From: Mycolicibacterium neoaurum ATCC 25795
GTDB lineage: Bacteria > Actinomycetota > Actinomycetes > Mycobacteriales > Mycobacteriaceae
Assembly (NCBI RefSeq): GCF_000691525.1
Contig: NZ_JMDW01000009.1
Span: forward strand, 310,001-374,000
Direction: 5' to 3'
DNA: 64,000 nucleotides
In this document: positions 44,477 to 55,104 of the stretch, in pieces
Position numbering within the stretch: the stretch's first letter is position 1
Layout: every line of letters starts with the position of its first letter
Translations under genes and position numbers: made by a program
The notes under the pieces: generated by a model
Databases searched by the model: none
Seen by the model: the letters and a program-made list of their open reading frames with translations, nothing else
What the model was told of the DNA's origin: nothing

Positions 44477-45406
44477 TCAGGCTAACGCCCCGCGCAGTGC
44501 GGCGAGGCCACGATCGACCGCATCGGTGGCGGCCGGTACCACCCCGTGATAGCCGAGATAACCGTGCACCAGGGTTTCGGCGTTGTGGACCTGTGCGGTC
44601 ACCCCGGCGTCGGTGAGCAGTTCGCCGTAGCGCACGCCGTCATCGCGCAGCGGGTCGTATCCGGCGACCGCGATATAGGCAGGCGCGACGCCGGCCAGCG
44701 ACGGTGCGCGGGCCGGAACCAGCGTCGCCGGCGGATTCTTCAGATCGGTACCCCCGGCATAGAGCACCGAGAAGCCCCCGACGGCACCGCGCCCGAGGAT
44801 CGGCGCGTCGGCATTCTCGGTGAACGACGGCAGCGAGGTGTCCCAGGTGGTGGCCGGATACCAGAGCAGTTGCATCCGCAGGTCCAGTCCGGCGTCGCGC
44901 GCCAGCAGGGCGACCACGGCGGCCAGATTGCCACCGGCGGAATCCCCGGCGACGGCGATGCGGGTGGCGTCGGCGCCCAGTTCGTCGGCGTGGGCGGCCA
45001 CCCACTGCGTCACGGCCCAGCAGTCCTCGACCGCGGCGGGGTAGGGATGTTCCGGGGCCAGCCGATAGTCCACCGACACGACCACGGCGCCGGCACCGAC
45101 GGCGTGCTCACGCGCGGTGCCGTCATAGGTGTCCAGATCGCCGACCACCCAGCCGCCACCGTGCAGGAACAGCACCACCGGCGGGCGGGAGTCCTGGGTC
45201 GGCGGCCAGTAGACCCGCACCGGGATGTCGGCGATGGTGCGGTCCTCGGTGCGCAGCTCGGGGTGCACCTCCCGGCGCGGCAGGGCGCGGAAACGCTCCC
45301 GGGCGGCCTCGGGGCCTCCGTCCATGGTCAATTGGAACGGCACCGCTTCCAGTACCTTCTCCAGGATGGGGTCCAAGGCGGGTCTGTCGGTACCGGTTTC
45401 AGGCAT
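44477..45406 (-). CDS. HSL-family alpha/beta-hydrolase (LipI-like esterase), paralogue of the preceding gene
   Basis: A 309-residue esterase from ATG 45406, with the same motifs as its neighbour: [53 protein letters not shown] and LVHGYLGY. It matches Rv1400c (lipI). The start codon overlaps, on the opposite strand, the ATG of the YhhN gene (CATG at 45404-45407); GTG-type starts further upstream (45433) would extend into that gene. It is the first gene of a likely lipI-nlhH-BVMO operon. Confidence 0.88.
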   Translation of the reverse strand: MPETGTDRPALDPILEKVLEAVPFQLTMDGGPEAARERFRALPRREVHPELRTEDRTIADIPVRVYWPPTQDSRPPVVLFLHGGGWVVGDLDTYDGTAREHAVGAGAVVVSVDYRLAPEHPYPAAVEDCWAVTQWVAAHADELGADATRIAVAGDSAGGNLAAVVALLARDAGLDLRMQLLWYPATTWDTSLPSFTENADAPILGRGAVGGFSVLYAGGTDLKNPPATLVPARAPSLAGVAPAYIAVAGYDPLRDDGVRYGELLTDAGVTAQVHNAETLVHGYLGYHGVVPAATDAVDRGLAALRGALA

Positions 45407-46115
45407 GGCAACACCGTACGCAGCGCGACGCACCCGTCTGCTGTGGGCTCTCGCGGTGGTGGCGGGCGCCGGTTACGGCATCTTCCTGATCACCGTCGCG
45501 CTGCGGATGCCCGCCGGTGCCGAGCTGACCGGGCAATTCGCCTTGCAACCTGCGGTCAAGGCGGCCGCCGCGGTGCTGCTGGCGCTGGCGGCGTGGACGC
45601 ACCCGGTGACGAGGGAGCGGCGCTGGTTGATCGCGGCGCTGGTCGGTTCGGCCGCCGGGGACTATCTGCTGGCCATGCCGTGGTGGGAGCCGTCGTTCGT
45701 GCTGGGGCTGGCCTCGTTCCTGATCGCGCACCTGTGCTTCCTGGCCGCGCTGCTCCCGCTGGTGGCCCGACGGCGATCCCGGTTGATCGCGGCCTGCCTG
45801 GTCGTGCTGGCCTGCCTGGCGCTGCTGGTGTGGTTCTGGCCGGCCCTGTCGGAGCAGGGGATGGCATTGCCGGTCACGGTGTACATCGGTGTGCTCGGGG
45901 CGATGGTCTGCGCGGCGCTGTTGGCTCGGCTGCCCACACCATGGACCGCGCTGGGAGCGCTGTGTTTCGCGGTATCGGATTCGATGATCGGCATCAGCAA
46001 GTTCGTCCTCGGCGACGAGCGGCTCGCGGTCCCGATCTGGTGGGCCTATGCGGCATCGCTGTACCTGATCACCGCCGGATTCTTCTTCGGCCGCGCACGC
46101 GGGGTGCGTGACTAG
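45405..46115 (+). CDS. YhhN-family membrane protein (lysoplasmalogenase-like)
   Basis: A 236-residue protein with about eight hydrophobic helices. YhhN/TMEM86 family features are visible: [13 protein letters not shown] with the conserved aspartate in the second core helix and [16 protein letters not shown] with the second. Eukaryotic TMEM86 proteins hydrolyse lysoplasmalogens; the bacterial substrate is uncertain. It corresponds in place to Rv1401. Its ATG overlaps that of the divergent esterase, and its stop overlaps priA by eight bases. Confidence 0.82.
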   Translation: MATPYAARRTRLLWALAVVAGAGYGIFLITVALRMPAGAELTGQFALQPAVKAAAAVLLALAAWTHPVTRERRWLIAALVGSAAGDYLLAMPWWEPSFVLGLASFLIAHLCFLAALLPLVARRRSRLIAACLVVLACLALLVWFWPALSEQGMALPVTVYIGVLGAMVCAALLARLPTPWTALGALCFAVSDSMIGISKFVLGDERLAVPIWWAYAASLYLITAGFFFGRARGVRD

Positions 46116-48123
46116 TGGGCGTGCGGTGACCCCGACGACCCGACACCCCGCCGAACACGAACCGATCGCGCGGGTGGTCCCGATGCTGTCGGTTCCGCAC
46201 CTGGACCGGGACTTCGACTATCTGGTGTCGGCCGAGCAGTCCGATGACGCCCAGCCCGGGGTCCGGGTGCGGGTGCGTTTCCACGGCCGCCTGGTCGACG
46301 CCTTCGTCCTCGAACGGCGCTCGGACACCGACCATGCCGGCAAGTTGGGCTGGCTGGACCGGGTCATCTCGCCCGAGCCGGTGCTGACGCCCGATATCCG
46401 TCGCCTGGTCGACGCGGTGGCCGCACGCTATGCCGGGACCCGCCCCGATGTGTTGCGCCTTGCGGTTCCTCCACGGCATGCCCGGGCCGAGAAACCCGCA
46501 CCGTCATCGGAGCAGGCCGATCTCGCGCCTGTCGACAGCTCCGCGTGGAGCGCGTACGGCCGCGGCGAGCAGTTCGTCGCCGCCCTGGGTGACGGCCGCG
46601 CCGCGCGCGCGGTGTGGCAGGCCCTGCCCGGTGAGAACTGGGCCGACCGGCTCGCCGAGATCGCCGCGGTGACCGTGCGGGCCGGTCGCGGCGCGCTGAT
46701 CATCGTGCCCGACCAGCGTGATGTCGATGCCGTGCACCGCGCCGCGATCGCCCTCGTCGGGGACCAGGCGGTGGCGCTGTCGGCCGGGCTGGGGCCTGCG
46801 CAGCGGTACCGCCGCTGGCTGTCGGTGCTGCGCGGGCAATCCCGGTTGGTGATCGGCACCCGCAGCGCGGTGTTCGCACCCGTCGCCGAGCTGAGCCTGA
46901 TCGCCGTCTGGGACGACGGCGACGACTCGCTGTCCGAGCCGCGCGCACCGTATCCGCACGCGCGCGACGTCGCGATGCTGCGGGCCCACCAATTGCGTTG
47001 TGCGGCAGTCATCGGCGGCTATGCCCGCACCGCCGAGGCGCATGCGCTGGTGCGCAGTCGGTGGGCGCACGACCTGGTGGCCACCCGGGCGGTGGTGCGC
47101 CAGTACGCCCCGCGGGTGGTCGCGCTGGACGACAACGCCTTCGATCACGCCCGCGATCCGGCCGCCCATACCGCCCGGTTGCCGTCGATGGCATTGCGGA
47201 CGGCACGCGCGGCCCTGGAAGCCGGGCACCCGGTGCTGGTGCAGGTGCCCAGACGCGGTTACATCCCGGCGCTGGCGTGTGCGAAGTGCCGGACCGTCGC
47301 TCGCTGCCGGCATTGCACGGGCCCGCTGCAGCTCACCGGTCGCGACGCCCATGGCGCAGTGTGCCGGTGGTGTGCCCGTACCGATCTCACGCTGCGCTGC
47401 GCCAACTGCGGCTCCGACACCGTGCGGGCCGTCGTGGTGGGTGCGCGGCGCACCGCCGAGGAACTCGGCCGCGCGCTGCCGGGTGCCAGCGTCATCACCT
47501 CCGGGGGCGATTCGGTGATCTCGACGGTGCCCGCCAAGCCGGCCGTCGTGGTGTCGACCCCCGGTGCGGAACCGGTGGCCGAGGGTGGGTACGGCGCGGC
47601 GCTGCTGCTGGACAGCTGGGCACTGCTGGGCCGCCAGGACCTACGGGCCGCCGAGGACACCCTGCGCCGCTGGATGGCCGCCTCGGCACTGGTGCGCAGC
47701 CGCGCCGAGGGTGGCACGGTGGCCGTCATCGCCGAGTCGGCGATCCCGACCGTGCAAGCTTTGATCCGCTGGGATCCGCTGGGGCATGCCGAATCCGAAC
47801 TGGCCGCCCGCGACGAGGTGGCGCTGCCACCAGCGGTGCACCTCGCGGTGCTCGACGGGGTGCCCGAGGCGGTGCACGCCCTGCTTGATGCCGCCCAGTT
47901 GCCCGATGACGCGGAGCCACTCGGCCCGGTCGACCTGCCGCCGGGGGCCCGTCGCCCGCCTGGTCTGGCGGTGGACAGTCCGGTGGCGCGCATGCTGGTG
48001 CGGGTGCCGCGGGCCGGGGGGCTGGACCTGGCCGCAGCGCTGCGGCGGGCGGTGAATTCGCTGAGTTCGCGCCACGATCACGAGCCGGTTCGCGTCCAAA
48101 TCGACCCGTTGCACATAGGCTAG
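46108..48123 (+). CDS. priA: PriA-like primosomal protein N', helicase motifs degenerate
   Basis: A 671-residue PriA homologue, in the Rv1402 position. The N-terminal 3'-DNA-binding domain ([36 protein letters not shown]) and the zinc-binding cysteines ([30 protein letters not shown]) are preserved. The ATPase motifs are not: the Walker A place has [11 protein letters not shown] with no GKT, and the DEEH place reads WDDGDDSL. This loss is a known feature of actinobacterial PriA, which is thought to load the replisome without helicase activity. The start at 46108 is uncertain; GTG 46129 is possible. Confidence 0.88.
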   Translation: MTSGRAVTPTTRHPAEHEPIARVVPMLSVPHLDRDFDYLVSAEQSDDAQPGVRVRVRFHGRLVDAFVLERRSDTDHAGKLGWLDRVISPEPVLTPDIRRLVDAVAARYAGTRPDVLRLAVPPRHARAEKPAPSSEQADLAPVDSSAWSAYGRGEQFVAALGDGRAARAVWQALPGENWADRLAEIAAVTVRAGRGALIIVPDQRDVDAVHRAAIALVGDQAVALSAGLGPAQRYRRWLSVLRGQSRLVIGTRSAVFAPVAELSLIAVWDDGDDSLSEPRAPYPHARDVAMLRAHQLRCAAVIGGYARTAEAHALVRSRWAHDLVATRAVVRQYAPRVVALDDNAFDHARDPAAHTARLPSMALRTARAALEAGHPVLVQVPRRGYIPALACAKCRTVARCRHCTGPLQLTGRDAHGAVCRWCARTDLTLRCANCGSDTVRAVVVGARRTAEELGRALPGASVITSGGDSVISTVPAKPAVVVSTPGAEPVAEGGYGAALLLDSWALLGRQDLRAAEDTLRRWMAASALVRSRAEGGTVAVIAESAIPTVQALIRWDPLGHAESELAARDEVALPPAVHLAVLDGVPEAVHALLDAAQLPDDAEPLGPVDLPPGARRPPGLAVDSPVARMLVRVPRAGGLDLAAALRRAVNSLSSRHDHEPVRVQIDPLHIG

Positions 48124-48148
48124 CCACGTCGGCGGCGGGAGGTGCGTG

Positions 48149-49969
48149 ATGGGACGGCTGTTCAAAATGCTGATCCCGTTGCTGCTCATCGCGTTTGGCG
48201 TGCTCTGGCCGGTGGTGTTCAGCGCCGGGTTCGACGGCGCGGCCGGCAATGACGGCGGGGCGGCCGAGGATCCGGTGCGCATCACCGAGTACCGCGCGCA
48301 CTACACCGTCTCCGCGGACGGCGATCTGCACGCCGTCGAGACCATCACCGGGGATTTCCCGTCCGGCAGGCACGGCATCTTCCGCTACTGGGACATCACC
48401 AACCAGAACAACCCGAACGTGCGACAGGTGCCCGCTATCGAATCGGTGCTCCTCGATGGTGACCCCGAGCCCTACCAGATGCTGTGGGAGGGCCGGGAAC
48501 GTTTCCGGGTGGCCAAGATCGGTGATGCGGACTGGACCCTGAACCCCGGCAGCCATGTCTACGAGATCCGTTACTCGGTGCCCGGGGTGCTCGATCCCGG
48601 AACCACCGGAGCCGGCCGGGAGTTCCCGTCCGGGACCGGCGGGGACGAGGCCGAGACGGTGTTCTTCTGGAACGTCGTGGCCCCGGGCTGGAACAACCGC
48701 ATCGAAAAGGCCGACATCACCGTGACCCTGCCGGCGCGCGTCACCGGTGCGCAGTGCGCGGTCGGGTACGGCGTTGGCCGACCGTGCACCGACCTGAGCG
48801 TGCGGGAGCGGGCCGTGACGTTGTCGGCGCAAGACCTTGCGCCGCACACCCCACTGACGGTGCGTGCCGGAGTGGACATGCCGGCACCGACACGTGCCGA
48901 GGTGCCGTGGAATCACCATTGGGACCGGGTCCTCGGGTCATCGGTCACCCCGGTGGTGGTGCTGCTGGGGTTCTCGGCGCTGGCCGGGGTGATCGCGCTG
49001 CTGTGGTTCCGCAGCACCGTCGAACGCGCACCCGGCTTCGGGCTGCAGTACGCGCCGCCGCCGGGACTGGGGCCGGTACAGGTCGAATTCATCCGCACCG
49101 AATCCGTTCCCAAGCACGGCCTCACCGCGACGCTGCTCTACCTGGCCGAACGCCGACTCGTCGAGCTGCAGCAGGTCAACGAGCACCACTGGGATGTCAC
49201 GGGCACCGCCCAACCCGGTGCGTGGGCCGATGTCGACCCGGTCAGCGTCGCCGTCGGTTCGGCGCTGAAGGTGATCGGGCCGGGCGCGACGTTCTCGGCG
49301 AAGAAGTCGGCCAAATCAGGGGAGAAGCTCACCAGGGCGAAGACGGACATGGCCGACGCGGTGCGCAAGTGGGCGCTCGACGAGGGCCTGATCGTGAAGC
49401 GGCGCAGCGAACTGTGGCTGCGCACGGCCAACGCGGTGGCCGGCATCCTGATGGTCTGCGGATTCTGCCGGTGGGGGTTCCCGACCACGTTGTGGGCGTT
49501 GCCGTTCGCGACCTTCTTCCTGTTCTCGGCTGCCTCCTGGGGAGACGGCGTAGGCACCCGGCGGACCGAGGCCGGTCGCGTGCTGTGGTCACAGGCCGGC
49601 GGGTTCCACCGCGTGCTGTCCACCGATTCTGCGGAGAGCCGATTCGACTTCGCGGCCCGCAAGGATCTCTACACCGCCTACATCCCGTTCGCGGTGGCGG
49701 CGGGCGTCGCGGCCCTGTGGGCACAGAAGTATCAGGCGAGCACCGGTGTGGTTGCACCGCAACCGGATTGGTACAACTCGTCGTCATCGACGGGCAGCCC
49801 ATCGAGTTTCGGCTCGAATGGACCGAGTTTCGACAGTTTCGAGTCGGCATTGTCGTCGTCGATCGGCGCCTACACCGCATCCCAGTCGTCGTCATCCAGC
49901 AGTAGCAGCAGCGGAGGCAGCAGTGGTGGAGGTGGCGGTGGCGGAGGAGGAGGGGGAGGTTCATGGTGA
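48149..49969 (+). CDS. DUF2207 membrane protein with Ser/Gly-rich tail
   Basis: A 606-residue membrane protein. It has an N-terminal hydrophobic helix (MLIPLLLIAFGVLWPVVF), an extracytoplasmic DUF2207 beta-domain (ITEYRAHYTVSADGDLHAVE, GIFRYWDITNQ), a transmembrane helix near residue 255-275, a cytoplasmic part, two further helices near 430-470 and one near 510. The last 70 residues are Ser-rich, then a long glycine run ending GSW. The ATG at 48149 is six bases from GGGAGG. It overlaps the LemA gene by seven bases; DUF2207 and LemA genes often occur together, so the products probably interact. Confidence 0.85.
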   Translation: MGRLFKMLIPLLLIAFGVLWPVVFSAGFDGAAGNDGGAAEDPVRITEYRAHYTVSADGDLHAVETITGDFPSGRHGIFRYWDITNQNNPNVRQVPAIESVLLDGDPEPYQMLWEGRERFRVAKIGDADWTLNPGSHVYEIRYSVPGVLDPGTTGAGREFPSGTGGDEAETVFFWNVVAPGWNNRIEKADITVTLPARVTGAQCAVGYGVGRPCTDLSVRERAVTLSAQDLAPHTPLTVRAGVDMPAPTRAEVPWNHHWDRVLGSSVTPVVVLLGFSALAGVIALLWFRSTVERAPGFGLQYAPPPGLGPVQVEFIRTESVPKHGLTATLLYLAERRLVELQQVNEHHWDVTGTAQPGAWADVDPVSVAVGSALKVIGPGATFSAKKSAKSGEKLTRAKTDMADAVRKWALDEGLIVKRRSELWLRTANAVAGILMVCGFCRWGFPTTLWALPFATFFLFSAASWGDGVGTRRTEAGRVLWSQAGGFHRVLSTDSAESRFDFAARKDLYTAYIPFAVAAGVAALWAQKYQASTGVVAPQPDWYNSSSSTGSPSSFGSNGPSFDSFESALSSSIGAYTASQSSSSSSSSSGGSSGGGGGGGGGGGGSW

Positions 49970-50505
49970 GGGCCGTGCTCGTTCTGGTGTTGTTGCTCGC
50001 GGTGGCGGTGCTGATCGTCATCGTGGTCGGCTACAACAAGCTCAAATCTGCCGATCTACGGGTGGCGGAGGCGCTCTCGGGTATCGACGTCGAACTGACC
50101 CGGCGAGCGTCGCTCATCCCCAGCCTGGTGCACACCGTGGGTACCTTCGCCGCCCACGAACAGGCCGTCCTCGACCGGGTTGCCCGGGCCGGCGCCGCAT
50201 TGGACGCCGCTGCCGGTGGGGCCTCGGTCACCCAGCGCAGCGCGGCCGAGAGCCAGCTGGACAATGCGGTCGGCCGGGTTCTCGCACTCGGCGCGAGCTA
50301 CCCGCAACTGGGTTCGTCGGAGAACTTCCTCAACCTGCAGCAGAACTTGACCGACACCGAGAACAAGCTGGCCTTCGCGCGTCAGTACTACAACGATGCG
50401 GTGGCCGGATCGAATCGACTGATCACCACCATGCCGTGGATGTTCATCGCTCCGATCGCCGGGGTGAGCGAGCGCGAGTTCTATCAGACACCGCGTCTTA
50501 CCTAG
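49963..50505 (+). CDS. LemA family protein
   Basis: A 180-residue protein with an N-terminal membrane anchor (LVLLLAVAVLIVIVVGYNKL) and the LemA helical bundle: DVELTRRASLIPSLVHTV, then SSENFLNLQQNLTDTENKL and FARQYYNDAVAGSNRLI, all family signatures. The function of LemA is not known; the adjacent DUF2207 gene suggests a shared membrane complex. It overlaps that gene and is followed 9 bp later by fmt. Confidence 0.92.
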   Translation: MVRAVLVLVLLLAVAVLIVIVVGYNKLKSADLRVAEALSGIDVELTRRASLIPSLVHTVGTFAAHEQAVLDRVARAGAALDAAAGGASVTQRSAAESQLDNAVGRVLALGASYPQLGSSENFLNLQQNLTDTENKLAFARQYYNDAVAGSNRLITTMPWMFIAPIAGVSEREFYQTPRLT

Positions 50506-50514
50506 ACTGGCGCG

Positions 50515-51441
50515 GTGCGTCTTCTCTTTGCCGGTACCCCGGAACCCGCGCTGCCCTCGCTGCGCGCTCTGGTTGACTCCCAGAATCACGACGTGATCGC
50601 GGTGCTGACCCGGCCGGATGCGGCGGCCGGGCGCCGCGGCAAGCCCGCGCCGTCTCCGGTGGCGCAGTTCGCAGCCGAGCGGGGTATCCCGGTGCTCAAG
50701 CCCGAGCGGCCCAACAGCGCCGAGTTCGTGGCCGAACTCGCCGAACTGGCGCCCGATGCCTGCGCAGTGGTGGCCTACGGGGCGCTGTTGCGCGACGAGT
50801 TGCTGGCCGTTCCCACCCACGGCTGGGTGAACCTGCACTTCTCGCTGCTGCCCGCCTGGCGCGGTGCCGCGCCGGTGCAGGCCGCGATCGCCGCCGGTGA
50901 CACCGTCACCGGTGCGACAACCTTCCGCATCGAACGCGACCTGGATTCCGGACCCATCTTCGGGGTCGTCACCGAGACCATTGCGCCCACCGACACCGCG
51001 GGCGATCTGCTTGCCCGGCTGGCTGTTTCGGGCGCCGGGTTGCTGGCGGCCACGATGGATGGTATCGCCGACGGTTCGCTGATCCCGGTGCGTCAGCCCG
51101 CCGAAGGGATCACCGTGGCCCCGAAGATCACCGTCGACGAGGCGCGGGTGCGCTGGGAGTTACCCGCCCACGTTGTCGACCGGCGGATTCGGGCCGTCAC
51201 GCCGAATCCGGGCGCGTGGACCATGATCGGTGACGTGCGGGTGAAGGTGGGTCCGGTGCGTGTCGACGAGGACAAGGAGCTCGCCGTGGGCGAGATCGAG
51301 GTGGGCAAGCGCGATGTGTGGATCGGTACCGGCTCGAATGCGGTGCTGCTCAGCTGGATTCAAGCACCCGGAAAGAAGCCGATGAACGCCGCGGATTGGG
51401 CGCGCGGGGCGCGGCCGGACGTATCGGTGCGTGCGCTGTGA
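50515..51441 (+). CDS. fmt: Methionyl-tRNA formyltransferase
   Basis: Fmt formylates initiator Met-tRNA. The 308-residue protein has [16 protein letters not shown] at the N-terminus, the catalytic motif [17 protein letters not shown] (Asn-His, with SLLPxxRG) and the C-terminal OB-like domain. GTG start; the stop overlaps the rsmB start by GTGA. Confidence 0.96.
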   Translation: MRLLFAGTPEPALPSLRALVDSQNHDVIAVLTRPDAAAGRRGKPAPSPVAQFAAERGIPVLKPERPNSAEFVAELAELAPDACAVVAYGALLRDELLAVPTHGWVNLHFSLLPAWRGAAPVQAAIAAGDTVTGATTFRIERDLDSGPIFGVVTETIAPTDTAGDLLARLAVSGAGLLAATMDGIADGSLIPVRQPAEGITVAPKITVDEARVRWELPAHVVDRRIRAVTPNPGAWTMIGDVRVKVGPVRVDEDKELAVGEIEVGKRDVWIGTGSNAVLLSWIQAPGKKPMNAADWARGARPDVSVRAL

Positions 51442-52889
51442 GCCGCCCGGGACAGGGCCGGGGCGGGCGACCGCCGCATCGCCAGGGCCAGCGCGGCCCG
51501 CAGCGCAAGGGCCCGCAACGGACTCCGCTGGATCCGGCCCGCCGGGCCGCCTTCGACACCCTGCGCGCGGTGACCGAGCGGGATGCCTATGCCAACCTGA
51601 CACTTCCATCGCTGCTGCGCGAACGCGGGATTACCGGGCGTGACGCAGCTTTCGCCACCGAGCTGGCCTACGGCACCTGTCGGGTGCGTGGCCTGCTGGA
51701 TGCGGTCATCGCCGCTGCGGCGGGCCGGGACGTGGACCGCATCGACCCGGTACTGCTGGATCTGCTTCGGCTCGGTGCCTATCAACTGTTGCGCACCAGG
51801 GTCGATGCGCATGCGGCGGTCGACACTACTGTCGACCAAGCGGGGATCGAATTCGATTCGGTGCGGGCCGGTTTCGTCAACGGTGTGCTGCGCAAGATCG
51901 CGGGCCAGGATGAGGCGGCCTGGGTGGCCGAGCTCGCGCCGTCGGCGAGCACCGACCCGGTCGGTCATGCCGCGTTCCTACATGCGCACCCGCGCTGGGT
52001 GGCGCAGGCTTTCGTCGATGCGCTGGGCGCCCGAGCCGGTGAGTTGAACGCGCTGCTGGCCAGCGACGACGAGCGCCCGGTGGTGCACCTGGTCGCTCGG
52101 CCAGGCATGCTGACCGCGGCCGAACTGGCCGAACAAACCGGCGGCACCGTCGGCCGATACTCGCCCTATGCGGTCTACCTGCCCGGCGGTGACCCGGCCG
52201 ACGTCGCCGCGGTGCGTGGGGGTGCCGCGCTGGTGCAGGACGAGGGTTCGCAGCTGGTGGCCCGCGCGCTCACACTGGCAACCGTCGAGGATGCCGATGC
52301 CGGCCGGTGGCTCGACCTCTGTTCCGGACCGGGCGGCAAGACTGCCCTGATCGGCGCTTTGATCCGGTCGTCGTCGGGCACGTCCTCGGCCAGGGTCACC
52401 GCGGTGGAACCGGCCGAACACAGGGCCGATTTCGTGGTGCAGAACACCTCGGGTCTGCCGGTCGACGTGTTGCGGGTCGATGGGCGTGAGACCGGCTTGG
52501 CGGTCGGCAGTTTCGATCGGGTGCTCGTCGACGCGCCTTGTACCGGGCTCGGCGCATTGCGGCGCAGGCCAGAGGCGCGTTGGCGGCGGCAGCCCGGCGA
52601 TGTGCCTGCGCTGGGGCGGTTGCAGCGGGAGCTGCTGGCCTCGGCGATCGGCCTCACCCGGCCCGGCGGGGTGGTGTTGTACGCGACCTGCTCTCCGCAC
52701 CTGGCAGAAACCGTAGGTGTGGTCGCCGATGCGTTGCGCAGACACCCGGTGACCGCGCTGGACACCCGCGAGTTCTTCCCCGGGGTGGACCACTTGGGTG
52801 ACGGACCGTACGTGCAGCTCTGGCCCCATCGGCACGGCACGGATGCGATGTTCGCCGCGGCACTGCGTGTCGGCGCCCCGAAGGATTGA
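51438..52889 (+). CDS. rsmB: 16S rRNA m5C967 methyltransferase RsmB (Fmu/Sun family)
   Basis: A 483-residue enzyme with an N-terminal basic Gly/Arg/Gln-rich leader ([18 protein letters not shown]), a NusB-like helical RNA-binding domain (residues 40-170) and a Rossmann methyltransferase domain. SAM motif I is [17 protein letters not shown], the two catalytic cysteine motifs are [15 protein letters not shown] and [16 protein letters not shown] 51438 overlaps the fmt stop and is preferred on that basis. Confidence 0.94.
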   Translation: MSRPGQGRGGRPPHRQGQRGPQRKGPQRTPLDPARRAAFDTLRAVTERDAYANLTLPSLLRERGITGRDAAFATELAYGTCRVRGLLDAVIAAAAGRDVDRIDPVLLDLLRLGAYQLLRTRVDAHAAVDTTVDQAGIEFDSVRAGFVNGVLRKIAGQDEAAWVAELAPSASTDPVGHAAFLHAHPRWVAQAFVDALGARAGELNALLASDDERPVVHLVARPGMLTAAELAEQTGGTVGRYSPYAVYLPGGDPADVAAVRGGAALVQDEGSQLVARALTLATVEDADAGRWLDLCSGPGGKTALIGALIRSSSGTSSARVTAVEPAEHRADFVVQNTSGLPVDVLRVDGRETGLAVGSFDRVLVDAPCTGLGALRRRPEARWRRQPGDVPALGRLQRELLASAIGLTRPGGVVLYATCSPHLAETVGVVADALRRHPVTALDTREFFPGVDHLGDGPYVQLWPHRHGTDAMFAAALRVGAPKD

Positions 52890-52933
52890 GGGCGAGCGCA
52901 GCGACGGGGTGGGCAAAAAGTAGGCTGACCGGC

Positions 52934-53626
52934 ATGGCAGGTCAAACTCCCAGCGCGCCGCTGATCGCCCCGTCCATCCTGTCCGCTGATTTCGCCAGGC
53001 TTTCCGACGAGGTCGCCGCGGTGGCGGGAGCCGATTGGTTGCACGTCGACGTGATGGACAACCATTTCGTCCCGAATCTGACGCTGGGCTTGCCGGTGGT
53101 GGAGAGCCTGCTCAAGGCGACCGATATCCCGATGGACTGTCATCTGATGATCGACCAGCCCGAGCGGTGGGCCCCGCCGTACGCCGAGGCGGGGGCCTAC
53201 AACGTCACCTTCCATGCCGAGGCGACCGACAATCCGATCGGGGTGGCTCGCGATATCCGTGCCGCCGGCGCCAAGGCCGGGCTCTCGGTGAAGCCCGGTA
53301 CGCCATTGGAGCCTTACCTGGAGATCCTGCGTGAGTTCGACACCCTGTTGGTGATGTCGGTCGAGCCCGGTTTCGGTGGCCAGAAGTTCATCCCCGAGGT
53401 GCTCGCCAAGGTGGGTACCGCTCGGCGGTTGGTGGATGCAGGTGAGCTGACCATCGTGGTGGAGATCGACGGCGGTATCAATGCCGACACCATCGAACAG
53501 GCCGCCGAGGCCGGGGTGGACTGCTTCGTGGCGGGCTCTGCGGTCTACAGCGCCGAGGATCCCGCCGACGCGGTGGCCCGGCTGCGCAGGCAGGCCGCGG
53601 CGTCCTCTCCGCACCTGAAACTGTGA
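52934..53626 (+). CDS. rpe: Ribulose-phosphate 3-epimerase
   Basis: Rpe interconverts ribulose-5-P and xylulose-5-P. The 230-residue TIM barrel shows [29 protein letters not shown] with metal ligands, [17 protein letters not shown] and [11 protein letters not shown]. The ATG at 52934 is preceded by a short spacer after rsmB that includes GAGCGCAGCGACGGGGTGGG-type sequence. It overlaps ribD by GTGA. Confidence 0.96.
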   Translation: MAGQTPSAPLIAPSILSADFARLSDEVAAVAGADWLHVDVMDNHFVPNLTLGLPVVESLLKATDIPMDCHLMIDQPERWAPPYAEAGAYNVTFHAEATDNPIGVARDIRAAGAKAGLSVKPGTPLEPYLEILREFDTLLVMSVEPGFGGQKFIPEVLAKVGTARRLVDAGELTIVVEIDGGINADTIEQAAEAGVDCFVAGSAVYSAEDPADAVARLRRQAAASSPHLKL

Positions 53627-54624
53627 CGCCGGAAGCCGCGATGCGGCTGGCGATCGAGCAGTCGGAGCGTGTGAAGGGTGCCACGTACCCCAATCCGCCG
53701 GTGGGCGCGGTCATCCTGGATGCCGGGGGAGAGGTAGTCGGTGTCGGTGCGACCGAACCCACCGGCGGTGCGCATGCCGAGGTGATCGCCATGCGGCGGG
53801 CCGGCAAGCTGGCACGTGGCGGCACGGCGGTGGTGACATTGGAGCCGTGCAACCACCACGGTCGCACCCCGCCCTGCGTGGACGGGTTGTTGGCTGCCGG
53901 TGTGGCACAGGTGGTGTACGCGGTCGAGGATCCGAATCCGATCGCCGCCGGAGGGTCGGCCCGGCTGCGTGAGGCCGGTGTCGGGGTCGAATCCGGGGTC
54001 GAGAGCGCCGCAGTGGCCGGTGGCCCGTTGCGGGAGTGGTTACACAAGCAGCGCACCGGTTTACCGCACGTCACCTGGAAGTTCGCGACGAGTGTCGATG
54101 GCCGCAGCGCGGCCGCCGACGGCAGCAGCCAGTGGATCACCAGCGAGGCCGCCCGTGCCGACGTGCACCGGCATCGTGGCACGATCGAGGCCATCATCGT
54201 CGGAACCGGAACGGTTTTCGTCGATGACCCCACGTTGACCGCCCGTCGTCCGGACGGCAGTCTCGCCGATCGTCAACCCCTGCGCGTCGTCGTTGGTGAG
54301 CGCGAGATCTCTTCGGAGGCAAACGTTCTCAACGACGACACCCGCACGATGGTTATCCGGACCCATGACCCACATGAGGTGATCAGGGCGCTGTCCGATC
54401 GCACCGCGGTGTTGTTGGAGGGCGGACCGACGTTGGCGGGTGCGTTCCTGCGGGCCGGCGTGATCGACCGGATCCTCGCCTATGTTGCGCCCATTCTGCT
54501 GGGCGGTCCCGTCACCGCCGTCGATGATATCGGCGTGTTGAACATGGCCGGTGCTCAGCGGTGGCGCTTCGACGCCATCGAGCCGGTCGGTCCGGACGTG
54601 CGCCTGAGCCTGGTACCCAATTGA
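53623..54624 (+). CDS. ribD: Bifunctional riboflavin deaminase/reductase
   Basis: RibD (RibG) performs the deaminase and reductase steps of riboflavin synthesis. The N-terminal deaminase (residues 1-145) has HAEVIAM with the zinc histidine and [18 protein letters not shown] with the two cysteines. The reductase half has [20 protein letters not shown] and [20 protein letters not shown]. The 333 residues are normal. The M. tuberculosis homologue is Rv1409. The rest of the rib operon is not in the window; after ribD the gene order departs from M. tuberculosis. Confidence 0.95.
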   Translation: MTPEAAMRLAIEQSERVKGATYPNPPVGAVILDAGGEVVGVGATEPTGGAHAEVIAMRRAGKLARGGTAVVTLEPCNHHGRTPPCVDGLLAAGVAQVVYAVEDPNPIAAGGSARLREAGVGVESGVESAAVAGGPLREWLHKQRTGLPHVTWKFATSVDGRSAAADGSSQWITSEAARADVHRHRGTIEAIIVGTGTVFVDDPTLTARRPDGSLADRQPLRVVVGEREISSEANVLNDDTRTMVIRTHDPHEVIRALSDRTAVLLEGGPTLAGAFLRAGVIDRILAYVAPILLGGPVTAVDDIGVLNMAGAQRWRFDAIEPVGPDVRLSLVPN

Positions 54625-54801
54625 CCGCCCGATGTGAGTGTCCCCACACCGGGTAGCCGATGTGATGTCGTCCGAAGTGCCTGGTAGCGGGCCTGTGCCG
54701 AGGGTCGTGATGAGCAGGCTGGATGGCTGCGGCGGTAGAGTTCATGGCAGCGCCCTTCACCGACGAGTTGCGCGTGATGAGCACTAGTAAAGGACGTGAG
54801 C

Positions 54802-54951
54802 ATGACTGCTTTGCAGGACTGGCTCAGCATCAGCCCGATGAACCCCCGTGCCGTGAAAACGTTGTTTCTCGACCTGCTGCGGGCGGGCAACGACCGCCCG
54901 CAGTGCAGCCACGGACCCAAGATCATGCGGCCCGGGCTGGAACGCTGCTGA
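54802..54951 (+). CDS. Small ORF (49 residues), unknown; candidate small protein or leader/precursor peptide
   Basis: ATG 54802 is preceded at seven bases by AAAGGA, and the frame ends at TGA 54949. The peptide begins MTALQDWLSISPMNPRAVK, has an amphipathic centre (TLFLDLLRAGND) and ends with a Cys/basic tail (CSHGPKIMRPGLERC). I do not recognise it. It stands alone between ribD and an isomerase gene and is followed by a hairpin, so it may form its own transcript. A leader peptide, small regulatory protein or peptide precursor are possible; a remnant of an older gene is also possible. Confidence 0.4.
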   Translation: MTALQDWLSISPMNPRAVKTLFLDLLRAGNDRPQCSHGPKIMRPGLERC

Positions 54952-54986
54952 TTTTGCTGAATCCACCGATCCGGTAACACGGGCAT

Positions 54987-55006
54987 CCCCGGCAGAAATG
55001 CCGGGG
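54987..55006 (+). terminator. Hairpin with GAAA tetraloop downstream of the small ORF
   Basis: CCCCGGCA-GAAA-TGCCGGGG is a perfect 8-bp stem closed by a GNRA-type tetraloop, 36 bp after the small ORF stop and about 100 bp before the isomerase start. No T tract follows (GTGTAAAA). It could be a U-less terminator or a structured element in the isomerase mRNA leader. Confidence 0.55.
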
Positions 55007-55104
55007 GTGTAAAAGGTAGGGCCCACATCTCTGTCCCGATCCGCAATGATGGCTCGCGTGAGGGTACTTCCGCTCGAAACTATCGAGCCGGAGGGGAGAG
55101 GGCG

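Noticed and set aside
54555..55046. Minus-strand open frames across the region after ribD
   Set aside because: They overlap ribD and the small ORF, and have low-complexity composition with no domain.
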